Source: CADEED01 sp035286365
GTDB taxonomy: Bacteria; Pseudomonadota; Gammaproteobacteria; Steroidobacterales; Steroidobacteraceae
DNA: 36,271 bases
NCBI GenBank assembly: GCA_035286365.1
Contig: DATHJZ010000110.1
Span: forward strand, 1-36,271
Direction of reading: 5' to 3'
Part shown: piece after piece, positions 8,434 through 16,760 of the stretch
How positions within the stretch are numbered: position 1 is the stretch's first letter
Layout of the letters: every line of letters begins with the position of its first letter
Program-made: the position numbers and the translations under genes
The notes under the pieces: generated by a model
Told to the model about the DNA's origin: nothing
Seen by the model: the letters and a program-made list of their open reading frames with translations, nothing else
The model's database searches: none

Positions 8434-10326
8434 ATGTTCACGATCTCCCATGTTCGCGGCGCCCTCGCGCGTCTCGGCGTTTTTGCAGTGGCTTTCCTGC
8501 TCGCATCCTGCGGTGGTGGCGGCGGCTCCAGCAGCGACCCGCCCGCAAGCAGCGGTGGTTCGACCTCCAGCCAGTGCTCGCAGGATTGCGGCACTGCGAT
8601 CATCGCGATCACCGACGCGGACGGCGACTTCCTCACGTACACGGTCGACGTCGTCTCGCTCAAACTCAAGCGCGCGAACGGAGCGATGGTCGAAACGCTT
8701 CCGGCCACGACGCGAATCGACTTCGCGCAGTACGTCGATCTCACGGAGTTCTTCACGGCAGCGACGATTCCGAACGGTGACTATGTCGGTGCGACGCTGC
8801 GGCTCGATTTCGGCAATGCCGACATCGCGGTCGAGCAGAACGGTGCGCCCGTCGCGGCGAAAGCCGTCGACGCCAGCGGCAACGAGCTCGGCGTCGTCGA
8901 CGTCAATGTGACGCTCGATAGCCGCCATCACTTCGTGGTGCTGCCCGGCAAGCCTTCGCTGTTCACGCTCGACTTCAATCTCGCGGCGACCAACAGCGTC
9001 GACCTGACGACGGCGCCCGCCACGGTCACCGTGACGCCCGCGCTGGTCGCGTCGCTCGATCTCGTCGACCAGAAGGATCTGCGCGTGCGCGGCCCGCTGG
9101 TCAGCGTCGACAAGTCCGCGGAGACCTACGTGGTCGATCTGCGCCCGTTCAACATGCGCCACCAGAAGTATGGCCAGGTGACGGTTCACACGAATGAGAA
9201 CACGACCTTCGAAGTGAACGGCACTGACTACACCGGCAGCGCGGGCCTCGACGCGCTGAGTGCCGCGGGGGCCGGAACGCTGACCGCCGCGTTCGGAACG
9301 CTGACGACCGCGACGCGCGAGTTCGATGCCAAAACAGTGCGGGCCGGCACCAGCGTGGCCGGCGCTGGCATTGACACGGTGATCGGCGACGTGGTCGCGC
9401 GCAGTGGCGACGTACTCACGGTGCGCGGTGCCACGATCGTCCGCAACAGCGACGGCGCGCGCTACGCGCGCGGCGCCGTGCAGGTGACGATTGGTGCGAA
9501 TACCAAGGTGGTGCAGGGCGGCACGGTGCCCGCGCAATTGGCGACACCCGGGGCGATCTCGGTCGGCCAGTCGATCGAAGCCTTCGGCGCGGCCGCTCCC
9601 GTCGTGAGTTCCGCGATGTCGGGCGATTGGACACTCGATGCAACCGCGGGCCGCGTGCGCATGCACGTGACACCTCTCTACGGCTTCGTGAAACAGGCGG
9701 CGAATGGTTCGCTGACGCTGCAGCTCGACTCGATCGCGGGTCGCAAAGTGTCGGCATTCGACTTCACGGGCACCGGTCTCACGCCCGCGCAGGACGCGGA
9801 CCCGGCTAACTACGAAGTGACGAGCGGTGCGCTCGACCTGTCCGGCCTGAACGTCGGCGAGCCCACGAAGCTCTTCGGCTTCCCCACCGCCTTCGGTGCG
9901 GCGCCGCCGGACTTCACCGCGCGCACGTTCGTCGATTTCCCGCGGCTGCCGGCGCTGCTGTCGCTCAGCTGGGGCGCGAACGGTACGACGGCACCATTCA
10001 GCACGCAGGAAACGACCTCGCTGGTCCTCGATCTCGCCAACACGGCCATCGGGCGGCTGCACTTCCTCACGATCGGCCCGCGCGTGCTCGACCTCAAGAC
10101 GCTGCCCGCGTCGCCGAGCATCGTGCCGCCCGTGGAAGGCCCCACGGCCTATCTCATCGTGATGCCGGGCATGTCACACGCGTTCCATGATTTCAGTGAC
10201 TTCGTCACAGAACTCGGCACGCGCCTGAACGGCTCGACAGCGATGGTGGGGTTCACATCGAGTGGCGCGTACAACGGCGATACCAACGTGCTTGCGGCGC
10301 GCAGCATTGTCGTAGTTCTCAAGTAG
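8434..10326 (+). CDS. Large surface or periplasmic lipoprotein with DUF4382-like N-terminal domain
   Basis: A 630-aa protein with a lipoprotein signal: hydrophobic residues 14-24 and lipobox L-A-S-C (Cys26), then a Gly/Ser-rich linker. Residues about 50-215 ('IIAITDADGDFLTYTVDVVSLKLKR', 'IPNGDYVGATLRLDF', 'LPGKPSLFTLDFNL') follow the DUF4382 pattern of calculated surface strands and an elicitor-like conserved core. The remainder is a series of beta-rich segments beginning with V/R-G motifs ('DLRVRGPLVSVDKS', 'IGDVVARSGDVLTVRGATI') that resemble DUF5666-type repeats. No catalytic motif is visible. The start ATG 8434 is chosen for GGGGAG just upstream and the immediate signal peptide. It is monocistronic: a strong hairpin follows the stop. 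Function unknown; DUF4382 proteins are described only as putative lipoproteins. Confidence 0.75.
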   Translation: MFTISHVRGALARLGVFAVAFLLASCGGGGGSSSDPPASSGGSTSSQCSQDCGTAIIAITDADGDFLTYTVDVVSLKLKRANGAMVETLPATTRIDFAQYVDLTEFFTAATIPNGDYVGATLRLDFGNADIAVEQNGAPVAAKAVDASGNELGVVDVNVTLDSRHHFVVLPGKPSLFTLDFNLAATNSVDLTTAPATVTVTPALVASLDLVDQKDLRVRGPLVSVDKSAETYVVDLRPFNMRHQKYGQVTVHTNENTTFEVNGTDYTGSAGLDALSAAGAGTLTAAFGTLTTATREFDAKTVRAGTSVAGAGIDTVIGDVVARSGDVLTVRGATIVRNSDGARYARGAVQVTIGANTKVVQGGTVPAQLATPGAISVGQSIEAFGAAAPVVSSAMSGDWTLDATAGRVRMHVTPLYGFVKQAANGSLTLQLDSIAGRKVSAFDFTGTGLTPAQDADPANYEVTSGALDLSGLNVGEPTKLFGFPTAFGAAPPDFTARTFVDFPRLPALLSLSWGANGTTAPFSTQETTSLVLDLANTAIGRLHFLTIGPRVLDLKTLPASPSIVPPVEGPTAYLIVMPGMSHAFHDFSDFVTELGTRLNGSTAMVGFTSSGAYNGDTNVLAARSIVVVLK

Positions 10327-10333
10327 TGAGCAA

Positions 10334-10360
10334 GCGGCCCGCGGGATCGCCGCGGGCCGC
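10334..10360 (+). terminator. Strong GC hairpin after the lipoprotein gene
   Basis: A perfect 11-bp inverted repeat, GCGGCCCGCGG (10334-10344) and CCGCGGGCCGC (10350-10360), surrounds a 5-nt loop and begins 8 nt after the stop codon. No T-run follows, so it is either a weak intrinsic terminator, a transcript-stabilising 3' structure or a Rho-associated site. Confidence 0.6.
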
Positions 10361-10497
10361 CGACCTTGATGGACTTGCAGGCCTCGCCTGCGGGCGCCCG
10401 GCGGGGCATCATCCGTTCCTGTCAGCGAACGCACCTGTTCGGTTGGTCTTCCGGCCGATTGCCGATCGCCGCAGCTCAACCAATAGTCGCCACTCTC

Positions 10498-11373
10498 ATG
10501 CCAACGTCAACCCGCCGCCGCTTTCTGCAGCTCACCGCGATGAGTGCGGCGACGTTGCCGTTGGCCGCAGTCCGCTCGCGCGCGGCAAGCGGAAAGGATC
10601 GTCCCATGTGTCGCATCTTCATCACCGGCTCTACGGATGGCTTGGGGCGCGCTGCGGCGCAGACCCTCATCGACGAAGGCCACCAGGTAGTTCTGCATGC
10701 GCGCTCGACGAAACGTGCGGCCGCGCTCGCGGATCTCGCGCCGCGCGCCGCGGGCGTGGTCATGGGCGATCTGGCGAGCGCCGCGGAGACACGCGCGCTT
10801 GCAAACCAGGTCAACAAGATCGGTCGCATGGACGCGGTCATTCACAACGCCGGCATTTATCGCGAGTCAAACCGCGGCCCGACGCCGGAAGGTCACGCGA
10901 AGGTTCTCGCGGTGAACGTGCTGGCGCCTTATATGCTGACCGGGCTCATCGAACGTCCCGGTCGTTTGATCTACCTGAGCAGCGGCATGCATCGGGGCGG
11001 CGAGGATTCGCTGCGCGACATCGACTGGACCGAGCGGCGCTGGGACACCAACCAGGCGTACTCGGACAGCAAGCTCTACGTCACCGCGCTCGCCATGGTT
11101 GTCGCCAGGCAATGGCCGAAAGTCGTAAGCAGCGCCGTCGATCCAGGCTGGGTGCCGACCAGGATGGGCGGCGCCGGCGCTCCTGACGATCTCGAAGAGG
11201 GTCACCTCACGCAGACCTGGCTCGCGACCAGTGATGACGCCGCCGCGAAACTCAGCGGCGGTTATTGGCATCACCGCAAGCAGCAAAAACCCGCGGCTCC
11301 GGCCCTCGATCCGGCATTCCAGGATCGGCTGACGGCCAAGCTCGCTGACCTCACGGGCATCAAGCTGTTTTGA
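10498..11373 (+). CDS. Short-chain dehydrogenase/reductase with a Tat-like signal peptide
   Basis: The protein has 291 aa from ATG 10498. Residues 5-12 (T-R-R-R-F-L-Q-L) are a twin-arginine motif followed by a hydrophobic stretch and 'RSRAASG'. The SDR fold begins at about residue 37: nucleotide-binding T-G-S-T-D-G-L-G (43-50), N-A-G (117-119), active Ser161/162 and the catalytic Y188-S-D-S-K192. All residues needed for NAD(P)-dependent oxidoreduction are present, so the enzyme should be active. An internal ATG at 10606, with GGAAAGG about ten bases upstream, would give a cytosolic SDR of 255 aa, and which start is used is the open question. Upstream in-frame codons (10366 onward) show no signal. 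The stop overlaps the TTG start of the flavin enzyme gene, indicating a joint function. Confidence 0.8.
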   Translation: MPTSTRRRFLQLTAMSAATLPLAAVRSRAASGKDRPMCRIFITGSTDGLGRAAAQTLIDEGHQVVLHARSTKRAAALADLAPRAAGVVMGDLASAAETRALANQVNKIGRMDAVIHNAGIYRESNRGPTPEGHAKVLAVNVLAPYMLTGLIERPGRLIYLSSGMHRGGEDSLRDIDWTERRWDTNQAYSDSKLYVTALAMVVARQWPKVVSSAVDPGWVPTRMGGAGAPDDLEEGHLTQTWLATSDDAAAKLSGGYWHHRKQQKPAAPALDPAFQDRLTAKLADLTGIKLF

Positions 11374-12602
11374 ATTCAGACGTCGACGTCGTCATTGTCG
11401 GAGGTGGAGCGGCCGGTATTGGCGCTGCCCGTCGTCTGGCGCAGTCCGGTCTCACTACCATTCTGCTCGAAGCGGGCTCGCGCCTCGGCGGCCGCGCGTG
11501 GACGCACGACATCTCGAATCTGCATCTCGATCTCGGCTGCGGCTGGTTTCATTCCGCGGACCGCAACGCATGGGTGCGCATCGCGGAGGCGGCCGGAATT
11601 CCCATCGACCGCAGCCCCGCGCAATGGGGCCTGCAATACCGCGATCTCGGGTTTCCCAAGGCGGACCAGGTCAAAGCGCGGCAGGCTTTCGCTGCGTGGA
11701 TGCAGCGCCTCGAGCACTCGCCACCGCCCGGCGATTGCGCGGCCGATGCGCTCGATCCGGCAGGCGAGTGGAATAACTACCTCCGCACCATCGTTGGATT
11801 CATCAGCGGCGGAAGTCCCGAACGACTCTCGATAGCCGACTACCTGGCCTACGACGAAGCGTCGTCCGACTACAATTGGCGCGCGCCATCCGGTTATGGG
11901 TCGTTGGTCGCGAGCAGCCTCCCTGCGCAGGTAACTCTTCGCCTGGCTACGCCCGTCGAATCGATTGCGCTCAGGCCGAAAGGCCTGACCATTCTTACGC
12001 CGTCGGGCGCCATTCGCGCGCAGGCCGCGATCCTCACGGTATCGACCACCGTCCTGTCCGGTGACGAACTGAAGCTTCCCGCCGAACTCGCACCCTGGCG
12101 CGAGGCCGCGCGCCTGCTGCCGCTGGGCCGCAACGAAAAGTTCTTCCTGCAGATTCTCGGCCAAGCGCCATTCGAAACCGAGACGCAATTGTTAGGCAAC
12201 CCGCGCGAGTTGCGCACCGCTTCGTACTACATCCGGCCGCTGGGCTCACCGGTGATCGAGTGCTTCTTCGGTGGAGAAGGCGCCCGATGTGTTGAAGAGG
12301 GCGGGCCGGCGGCCGGCTTCGATTTCGCCACTGCACAACTGTGCGCACTGTTTGGTGCCGGCATTCGCAGCGCGCTGCATCCACTCGCGAGCTCCAGCTG
12401 GAGCCGGATGAAACACATCGGCGGAGCCTACAGCTACGCGCTGCCGGGACGCGCGTCCGCGCGGAGCGAACTCGCCCAGCCGTTCGACGGCCGGCTGTTC
12501 TTCGCGGGCGAAGCGACCAGCGTCGGCGATTTCTCAACCGCACACGGTGCGCACGACAGTGGCGTGCGCGCCGCGGACGAAGCGGTCGTTGCGCTGACCT
12601 GA
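11370..12602 (+). CDS. FAD-dependent amine oxidase-family protein
   Basis: A 410-aa flavoprotein. The N-terminus carries the dinucleotide-binding motif V-G-G-G-A-A-G-I-G (about residues 10-18), then 'LLEAGSRLGGRAWT', and the C-terminus has the FAD-contacting 'LFFAGEATSVGDFSTAHGAHDSG'. This set is diagnostic of the flavin monoamine oxidase/phytoene desaturase superfamily (NAD-binding_8 plus amino-oxidase). At about 410 aa it is at the short end, and the substrate is not predictable. No signal peptide is present. It starts at TTG 11370, which overlaps the SDR stop by 4 nt (TTGA), so translation is probably coupled. A mismatch in location would arise if the SDR is exported while this protein is not. 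A hairpin with a T-run lies 44 nt after the stop. Confidence 0.85.
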   Translation: MNSDVDVVIVGGGAAGIGAARRLAQSGLTTILLEAGSRLGGRAWTHDISNLHLDLGCGWFHSADRNAWVRIAEAAGIPIDRSPAQWGLQYRDLGFPKADQVKARQAFAAWMQRLEHSPPPGDCAADALDPAGEWNNYLRTIVGFISGGSPERLSIADYLAYDEASSDYNWRAPSGYGSLVASSLPAQVTLRLATPVESIALRPKGLTILTPSGAIRAQAAILTVSTTVLSGDELKLPAELAPWREAARLLPLGRNEKFFLQILGQAPFETETQLLGNPRELRTASYYIRPLGSPVIECFFGGEGARCVEEGGPAAGFDFATAQLCALFGAGIRSALHPLASSSWSRMKHIGGAYSYALPGRASARSELAQPFDGRLFFAGEATSVGDFSTAHGAHDSGVRAADEAVVALT

Positions 12603-12645
12603 CGCGCCATTCGTGCCTTTTCATGCGCGGCCAGGATGACGGCCG

Positions 12646-12681
12646 GCGCGGATTCGCGAATACTCGCGCGTCATTTTTTTT
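12646..12681 (+). terminator. Probable intrinsic terminator of the SDR/amine oxidase operon
   Basis: GCGCG (12646-12650) pairs with CGCGC (12665-12669) around a 14-nt loop that itself contains a TTCGCGAA palindrome. A run of eight T (12674-12681) follows. It lies just upstream of the ribosome binding site (GAGGGG, 12697-12702) of the next gene, so that gene would need its promoter within or before this element. Confidence 0.4.
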
Positions 12682-12708
12682 CCCATTGCCGGTATCGAGG
12701 GGTTGGAC

Positions 12709-14331
12709 ATGAGTGCAATTTCACGGCTGCGCGCCAGGCGGCGCACGTGGCTCTGTTTGGCGTCGGCATTTCTCGTGCTGCCGGTACCGGCCGTACTTGC
12801 ACAGGCCCAGGGTCAGCCTGGCAAAGCTGAAGTCGAAGCCGCCATGAAGCGCGCGACCCGGTTCATGACGGAGAAAGTGGCGTATCGCGGCGGCTACGTC
12901 TGGAACTATCTGCCGGACATGTCCCGCCGATGGGGAGAGATGGAGGCGCGCGAGACGATGATCTGGCTGCAGCCGCCCGGCACATCGAGCATGGGTCACG
13001 CTTTTCTCGATGCGTATCACGCGACCGCAGATGAGTATTACTACCGCGCGGCGGAGCAGGTCGGCGCCGCGTTGATCTGGGGACAGCATCCGAGCGGCGG
13101 CTGGAACTATGTCGTCGACTTCGCCGGTGACCGCAGCCTGCGCGAATGGTATGCGACCGTCGGCCGCAACGCCTGGCGTCTCGAAGAATTTCAGCACTAC
13201 TACGGCAATGCGACCTTCGACGACCAGGTGAGCACGGACGCCGCCACGTTTCTGCTGCGTCTCTACATCGAGAAGCTGGACCCGCGCTACAAGGCGCCGG
13301 TCGATCGCGCCATCGCATTCGTCGTCGACAGTCAGTATCCGATCGGCGGCTGGCCGCAGCGCTTTCCGCTGAACCACGAGTTCGCGAAGCACGGGCTCGC
13401 GGACTACAGCTCGTATCTCACGTTCAACGACGACGTCGCCTGGGAGAACGTCTCGTTCCTGATCCAGTGCTACGAGGTGCTGGGCGATCAGCGCCTGCTC
13501 GATCCGATCACGCGCGGCATGAACTTCTTCCTGGTCTCGCAGCAAGGGGCGCCAAACCCGGGATGGGCACTGCAGTACACGCTCGATCTCAAGCCAGCCG
13601 CGGCCCGTACTTATGAACCGCTGTCGCTCGCGACGCATACGACCGCGAGCAACCTCGAGCATCTGCTCACCTTTTATGAGCTCACCGGCGATACGAGATA
13701 TCTCGCGCGCGTTCCGGAAGGTATCGACTGGCTCGAACGCGTGCGGCTCGCGACGCCGGATGCGGGCGGACGGACACATCCCACCTTCATCGAACTATCG
13801 ACCAATCGTCCGCTATACGTACACCGCCGTGGCTCCAACATCGCCAATGGCGAGTACTACGTCGACTACGATCCGAAACGACCCATCGGGCACTACTCCT
13901 CGACGCGAAAGATAGACACCGCGGCGCTGCGCAGGCGCTACGAAGAAGCCCGCAAAGCCGATGCGGCGGCGCTGGCCAGGAGCTCTCCATTGGCGCCCGG
14001 TGCGGGCATCGTCGAACTACCGCGTTTCTTCGCGCAGCGCTATGCGCCGCCCGGGCGGAAGGATCCGGAAGGACAGGTGCGCGGTACTCTTGCGGCGCTG
14101 AATGCCACCGGTTTCTGGCCCGCGCCGTTACCGCAGACTAGCTATCCCTATCGCACACCGGCGAAGAACGCGAGCGTTGCGGGCGATTTTGCGACCACGC
14201 ATGTCGGTGATGAGACCGACACCTCGCCGTTCACCGATACGGCGCGCACCCCGTCGATTTCAACCGCCGAGTACCTGCGCAACATGAACATCCTGGTTCA
14301 CTGGCTGTCGCAAGCGCCGCGGCCCGAGTGA
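12709..14331 (+). CDS. Exported pectate lyase-like protein (PL10 type)
   Basis: A 540-aa protein with a signal peptide (hydrophobic residues 14-28, cleavage near 'VLAQA') and a body of helical repeats. The region at about residues 205-255, 'SQYPIGGWPQRFPL' then 'YSSYLTFNDDVAWENVSFL', matches the signature order of polysaccharide lyase family 10 (QYPxGGWPQ...ITFNDD). Those proteins cleave polygalacturonate by beta-elimination with Ca2+. Sequences between and after are less familiar, and the protein is longer than many PL10 domains, so another substrate is possible. I could not verify the catalytic Arg/Asp set. ATG 12709 has GAGGGG six bases upstream. The gene is single and meets the PLP-enzyme gene tail to tail with 16 nt between stops. 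Confidence 0.7.
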   Translation: MSAISRLRARRRTWLCLASAFLVLPVPAVLAQAQGQPGKAEVEAAMKRATRFMTEKVAYRGGYVWNYLPDMSRRWGEMEARETMIWLQPPGTSSMGHAFLDAYHATADEYYYRAAEQVGAALIWGQHPSGGWNYVVDFAGDRSLREWYATVGRNAWRLEEFQHYYGNATFDDQVSTDAATFLLRLYIEKLDPRYKAPVDRAIAFVVDSQYPIGGWPQRFPLNHEFAKHGLADYSSYLTFNDDVAWENVSFLIQCYEVLGDQRLLDPITRGMNFFLVSQQGAPNPGWALQYTLDLKPAAARTYEPLSLATHTTASNLEHLLTFYELTGDTRYLARVPEGIDWLERVRLATPDAGGRTHPTFIELSTNRPLYVHRRGSNIANGEYYVDYDPKRPIGHYSSTRKIDTAALRRRYEEARKADAAALARSSPLAPGAGIVELPRFFAQRYAPPGRKDPEGQVRGTLAALNATGFWPAPLPQTSYPYRTPAKNASVAGDFATTHVGDETDTSPFTDTARTPSISTAEYLRNMNILVHWLSQAPRPE

Positions 14332-14347
14332 GCGTCATGCCCGCGTG

Positions 14348-15490
14348 TCAGCCTGCGGTTTCGCCAAGCCCGCCTAACAGCCGTTCGAGCCCCGTGTCAT
14401 TGGTCACATTTCCAGGGGATACGCGCAACGTTGTGCCGCGAGAATCCGTGAACACGTTCTGCGCGCGCAGACCCGCGACGATCGCCCCCGGATCCGATCC
14501 GGCCGGCAGGCGGAACATTACGCTGCCGCCGCGCTCGTCCGCGTTTCGGGGGCTGACCAACGCCAGCCCGAGTCCGAGGCAGCCCTCGATCGCAGCCTCG
14601 GCCAGCCGGCGATTCTGAGCCTGGAGGTGCGCACGATCCTGCCGTGCGTGCCAGTCGAGCGCCGGCAAACAGGCCGCAAAGGGAAGGATCGATGGCGTGC
14701 CGTGATCGAAGCGTCGCGCATCGCCCGCGTAGGCGAACGAATCGAGCGCCCAGGAGAAGGGATTGTCCTGGCTGAACCAGCCGCGCAGCTCGGGGCGGCA
14801 CTCGTGCAGCAGGGACTCGCGCACGTACATCACGCCCGCGCCGGCGACGCCGCACAGCCACTTGAGCGTGGAAGCCACCATGAAGTCCGCGTTCACGGAG
14901 GTGGCGTCGAACGGAATGATTCCAACGCCTTGCGTGATGTCCACGCCGACCAGCGAGCCCGCTTTTCGGCCGTGCTCGACGAGCGCGCGCAGGTCGCAGC
15001 GATGCGAAGCCGTGGATGTCACCCAGGTGACCAGCGCGACGCCGACGTCCGCTCCCCATGCCGCGATGAAATCTTCGTCGCGCACCCAGGATTCGCCGCG
15101 TCGCACGGGAACCGTGTGTACGACGAATCCGCGCCGCTCCGCCATGCCCGACAGCAGAAAATGCAGGCTCGGAAAGCAATCCGCCGCGATGAGCAGCCGG
15201 CGGCCTTTCAGATTTCGATCGGGCAGGGCGCCGATGATGGAATACAGCGCCGTGGTGACGTTCTCCGCCGTCGTCATCGTGCCCGCCGGCGCACCGATGA
15301 CACCTCGCCAGCGTTCGATGAACTCACTGCGCAGCGCGAGCGACTGTACCCATTGTTCGTCGTGCGGTGTTCCCCACAGCTGGCCCACCCGCGCCAGCGC
15401 GTCGGCGATACGCGCTGCCTTGCCCGGAAACATGCCGATCGAGTGGTACAGGAAATATCCCGACCCGTCGAAATCATGCGGCTCGTTCAT
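14348..15490 (-). CDS. Class V aminotransferase-fold PLP enzyme (kynureninase-like)
   Basis: The 380-aa protein has the fold-type I class V pattern: 'MTTAENVTTALYSIIGAL' for phosphate binding, D184 in 'GVDITQGVGIIPFD', and K210 in 'STLKWLCGVAGAGVMYV' as the Schiff-base lysine. Overall length and the N-terminal 'GYFLYHSIG' and C-terminal 'VFTDSRGTTLRVSP' are like kynureninase and related enzymes. The kynureninase-type 'D-L-x-H-S' is replaced by D-I-T-Q-G, however, so lyase, desulfurase, epimerase or hydrolase activity cannot be settled. Its start is 35 nt from the start of the divergent PrnB-like gene, which implies shared control and a common pathway. No signal peptide: cytoplasmic. No dedicated transporter or regulator is adjacent. 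Confidence 0.75.
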   Translation of the reverse strand: MNEPHDFDGSGYFLYHSIGMFPGKAARIADALARVGQLWGTPHDEQWVQSLALRSEFIERWRGVIGAPAGTMTTAENVTTALYSIIGALPDRNLKGRRLLIAADCFPSLHFLLSGMAERRGFVVHTVPVRRGESWVRDEDFIAAWGADVGVALVTWVTSTASHRCDLRALVEHGRKAGSLVGVDITQGVGIIPFDATSVNADFMVASTLKWLCGVAGAGVMYVRESLLHECRPELRGWFSQDNPFSWALDSFAYAGDARRFDHGTPSILPFAACLPALDWHARQDRAHLQAQNRRLAEAAIEGCLGLGLALVSPRNADERGGSVMFRLPAGSDPGAIVAGLRAQNVFTDSRGTTLRVSPGNVTNDTGLERLLGGLGETAG

Positions 15491-15525
15491 TTGCAGAGCA
15501 TGTCATGTTTCGGCACGCTGCCGGC

Positions 15526-16704
15526 ATGACTACCCATTCCGAAGCCTTTGATCGCTGGATCCGCAGTTCCTTCGCCGAGATCAACACGGCGCTTGAGAAT
15601 CTTTACTTTGCCCAGGACGACCGGCTGGATGTCACTCGCGGCGGTGACGCGCTGAAACAGCGGCTGCGCGCCGAAGGTCACGTGCACGTCGTCGCGCTGC
15701 TGGCCGAGGGCGACACCGGCGACGGTTTCGAGAATGCCTTCGGCGTGCTCGGCAACGTCGGGTTGTACCTCGCCGCACTGCGGCGCCATGAGCTCACGAA
15801 TCCCGTGCGCGAAGAGCGTTCGCCGTTTCCCGAGGCGTCGTCACTCGCGATGCACGTGGGCGCATCGCTCGGCATGGCGCCGCGCTTCTCCACGGCGCAC
15901 ATCGCGCACCTGAACTTCGCAAACGCTGGCGTGCGCAAGAGTTTCACGTCGCTGCCGGACGAGATCCTGTTCATCGACGAGAACACGCGCGGCATCCTGC
16001 TGCTGCAGCTGGCCGCGGATGCGCTGGCGAAGGTGGTGCCGCTCGGCATTTCGAGCCCCATCGTCGACGTGCCGTTCTCGGCGGCGCTGCACGCGCTCGA
16101 AGCCGTCATCGAATCGAATGAACGGTTGTTTGCGCAGCTCGACGTCGATCGGTTCTTCTACTCGGTGCGCCCGTACTACAAGCCGTATATGGTCGGCAGG
16201 CAGGAGTACCGCGGCGCCAACGCCGGAGATTTCTCCGGCATCAATGAGCTCGACCTGTTGTTAGGCCTGTGCCGCGCGAACGATCCATACTATGCGCAAC
16301 TGCTCGTCGACAAGATGCAGTTCATGCCGCCGGACGACCAGGCGCGGCTGCGGGAGTGCATGCGGCATACGAGCTTCCTCGACGAACTGCTCGCGCTATC
16401 GGCACAGCATGCGCAGGCGGAATGGTTCCAGCGCAACGCACGCTCGTACCTCGCGCTCTGCGAGCTCTACGGGCGCATCGCCACGCAACATCACGACCAG
16501 CTGGTGAAGCGGTTCATCGAAGGGCCGGCCACGACCCTGGGTGCGAAAGGCCTCGAGGGCATCACGGCGAGCGGACCACCGCTGCCGGTGCTGCTGCGTT
16601 CGCTCGAGGTGCTGCGCGATCTGCGCGTCGCGGCGAACCGGTCCGACATTGCGTCGCGGCATGCGGATCTCGCGCGCCTGCGCGACCTGCTCGTCCCTGC
16701 ATAA
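15526..16704 (+). CDS. PrnB-like/DUF1864 protein of the heme-dependent indole/tryptophan dioxygenase superfamily
   Basis: A 392-aa cytoplasmic all-helical protein. Stretches such as 'RKSFTSLPDE', 'RFFYSVRPYYKPYMVGRQEYRGANA' and the late H323-D-Q-L-V-K-R agree, from memory, with the family of PrnB, the monodechloroaminopyrrolnitrin synthase that rearranges the indole ring of 7-chlorotryptophan in pyrrolnitrin formation. PrnB has the fold of indoleamine/tryptophan 2,3-dioxygenase with a proximal heme histidine, and H323 is the natural candidate here. There is no halogenase or other prn gene nearby, so the substrate is probably different. ATG 15526 is the preferred start; an in-frame ATG at 15505 is possible. 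The neighbour across 35 nt is a kynureninase-like PLP enzyme, the class that usually follows a tryptophan dioxygenase in catabolism. Confidence 0.75.
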   Translation: MTTHSEAFDRWIRSSFAEINTALENLYFAQDDRLDVTRGGDALKQRLRAEGHVHVVALLAEGDTGDGFENAFGVLGNVGLYLAALRRHELTNPVREERSPFPEASSLAMHVGASLGMAPRFSTAHIAHLNFANAGVRKSFTSLPDEILFIDENTRGILLLQLAADALAKVVPLGISSPIVDVPFSAALHALEAVIESNERLFAQLDVDRFFYSVRPYYKPYMVGRQEYRGANAGDFSGINELDLLLGLCRANDPYYAQLLVDKMQFMPPDDQARLRECMRHTSFLDELLALSAQHAQAEWFQRNARSYLALCELYGRIATQHHDQLVKRFIEGPATTLGAKGLEGITASGPPLPVLLRSLEVLRDLRVAANRSDIASRHADLARLRDLLVPA

Positions 16705-16744
16705 ATAGCAGGTGATTTAAGCCTACAGAGCGCTCGTCCCTGCC

Positions 16745-16759
16745 GCGGCATACTGCCGC
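16745..16759 (+). promoter_or_regulatory. Hairpin covering the ribosome-binding region of the six-hairpin glycosidase-like gene
   Basis: GCGGCA-TAC-TGCCGC forms a perfect 6-bp stem with a 3-nt loop, ending one base before the ATG at 16761. No Shine-Dalgarno sequence is visible, so the hairpin would block or replace it. Either translation is structured or leaderless, or the true start is a later Met at residue 20 or 24. Confidence 0.35.
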
Positions 16760-16760
16760 C

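Noticed and set aside
8374..10062. Long minus-strand open frame across the lipoprotein gene (562 codons)
   Set aside because: High-GC antisense shadow of the well-supported plus-strand gene; Arg/Glu/His-rich with no signal, fold or ribosome site.
12189..12197. GTTAGGC as an integron attC core site
   Set aside because: The cores are single, inside coding sequence or isolated, with no paired inverse core, no gene cassette and no integrase nearby.
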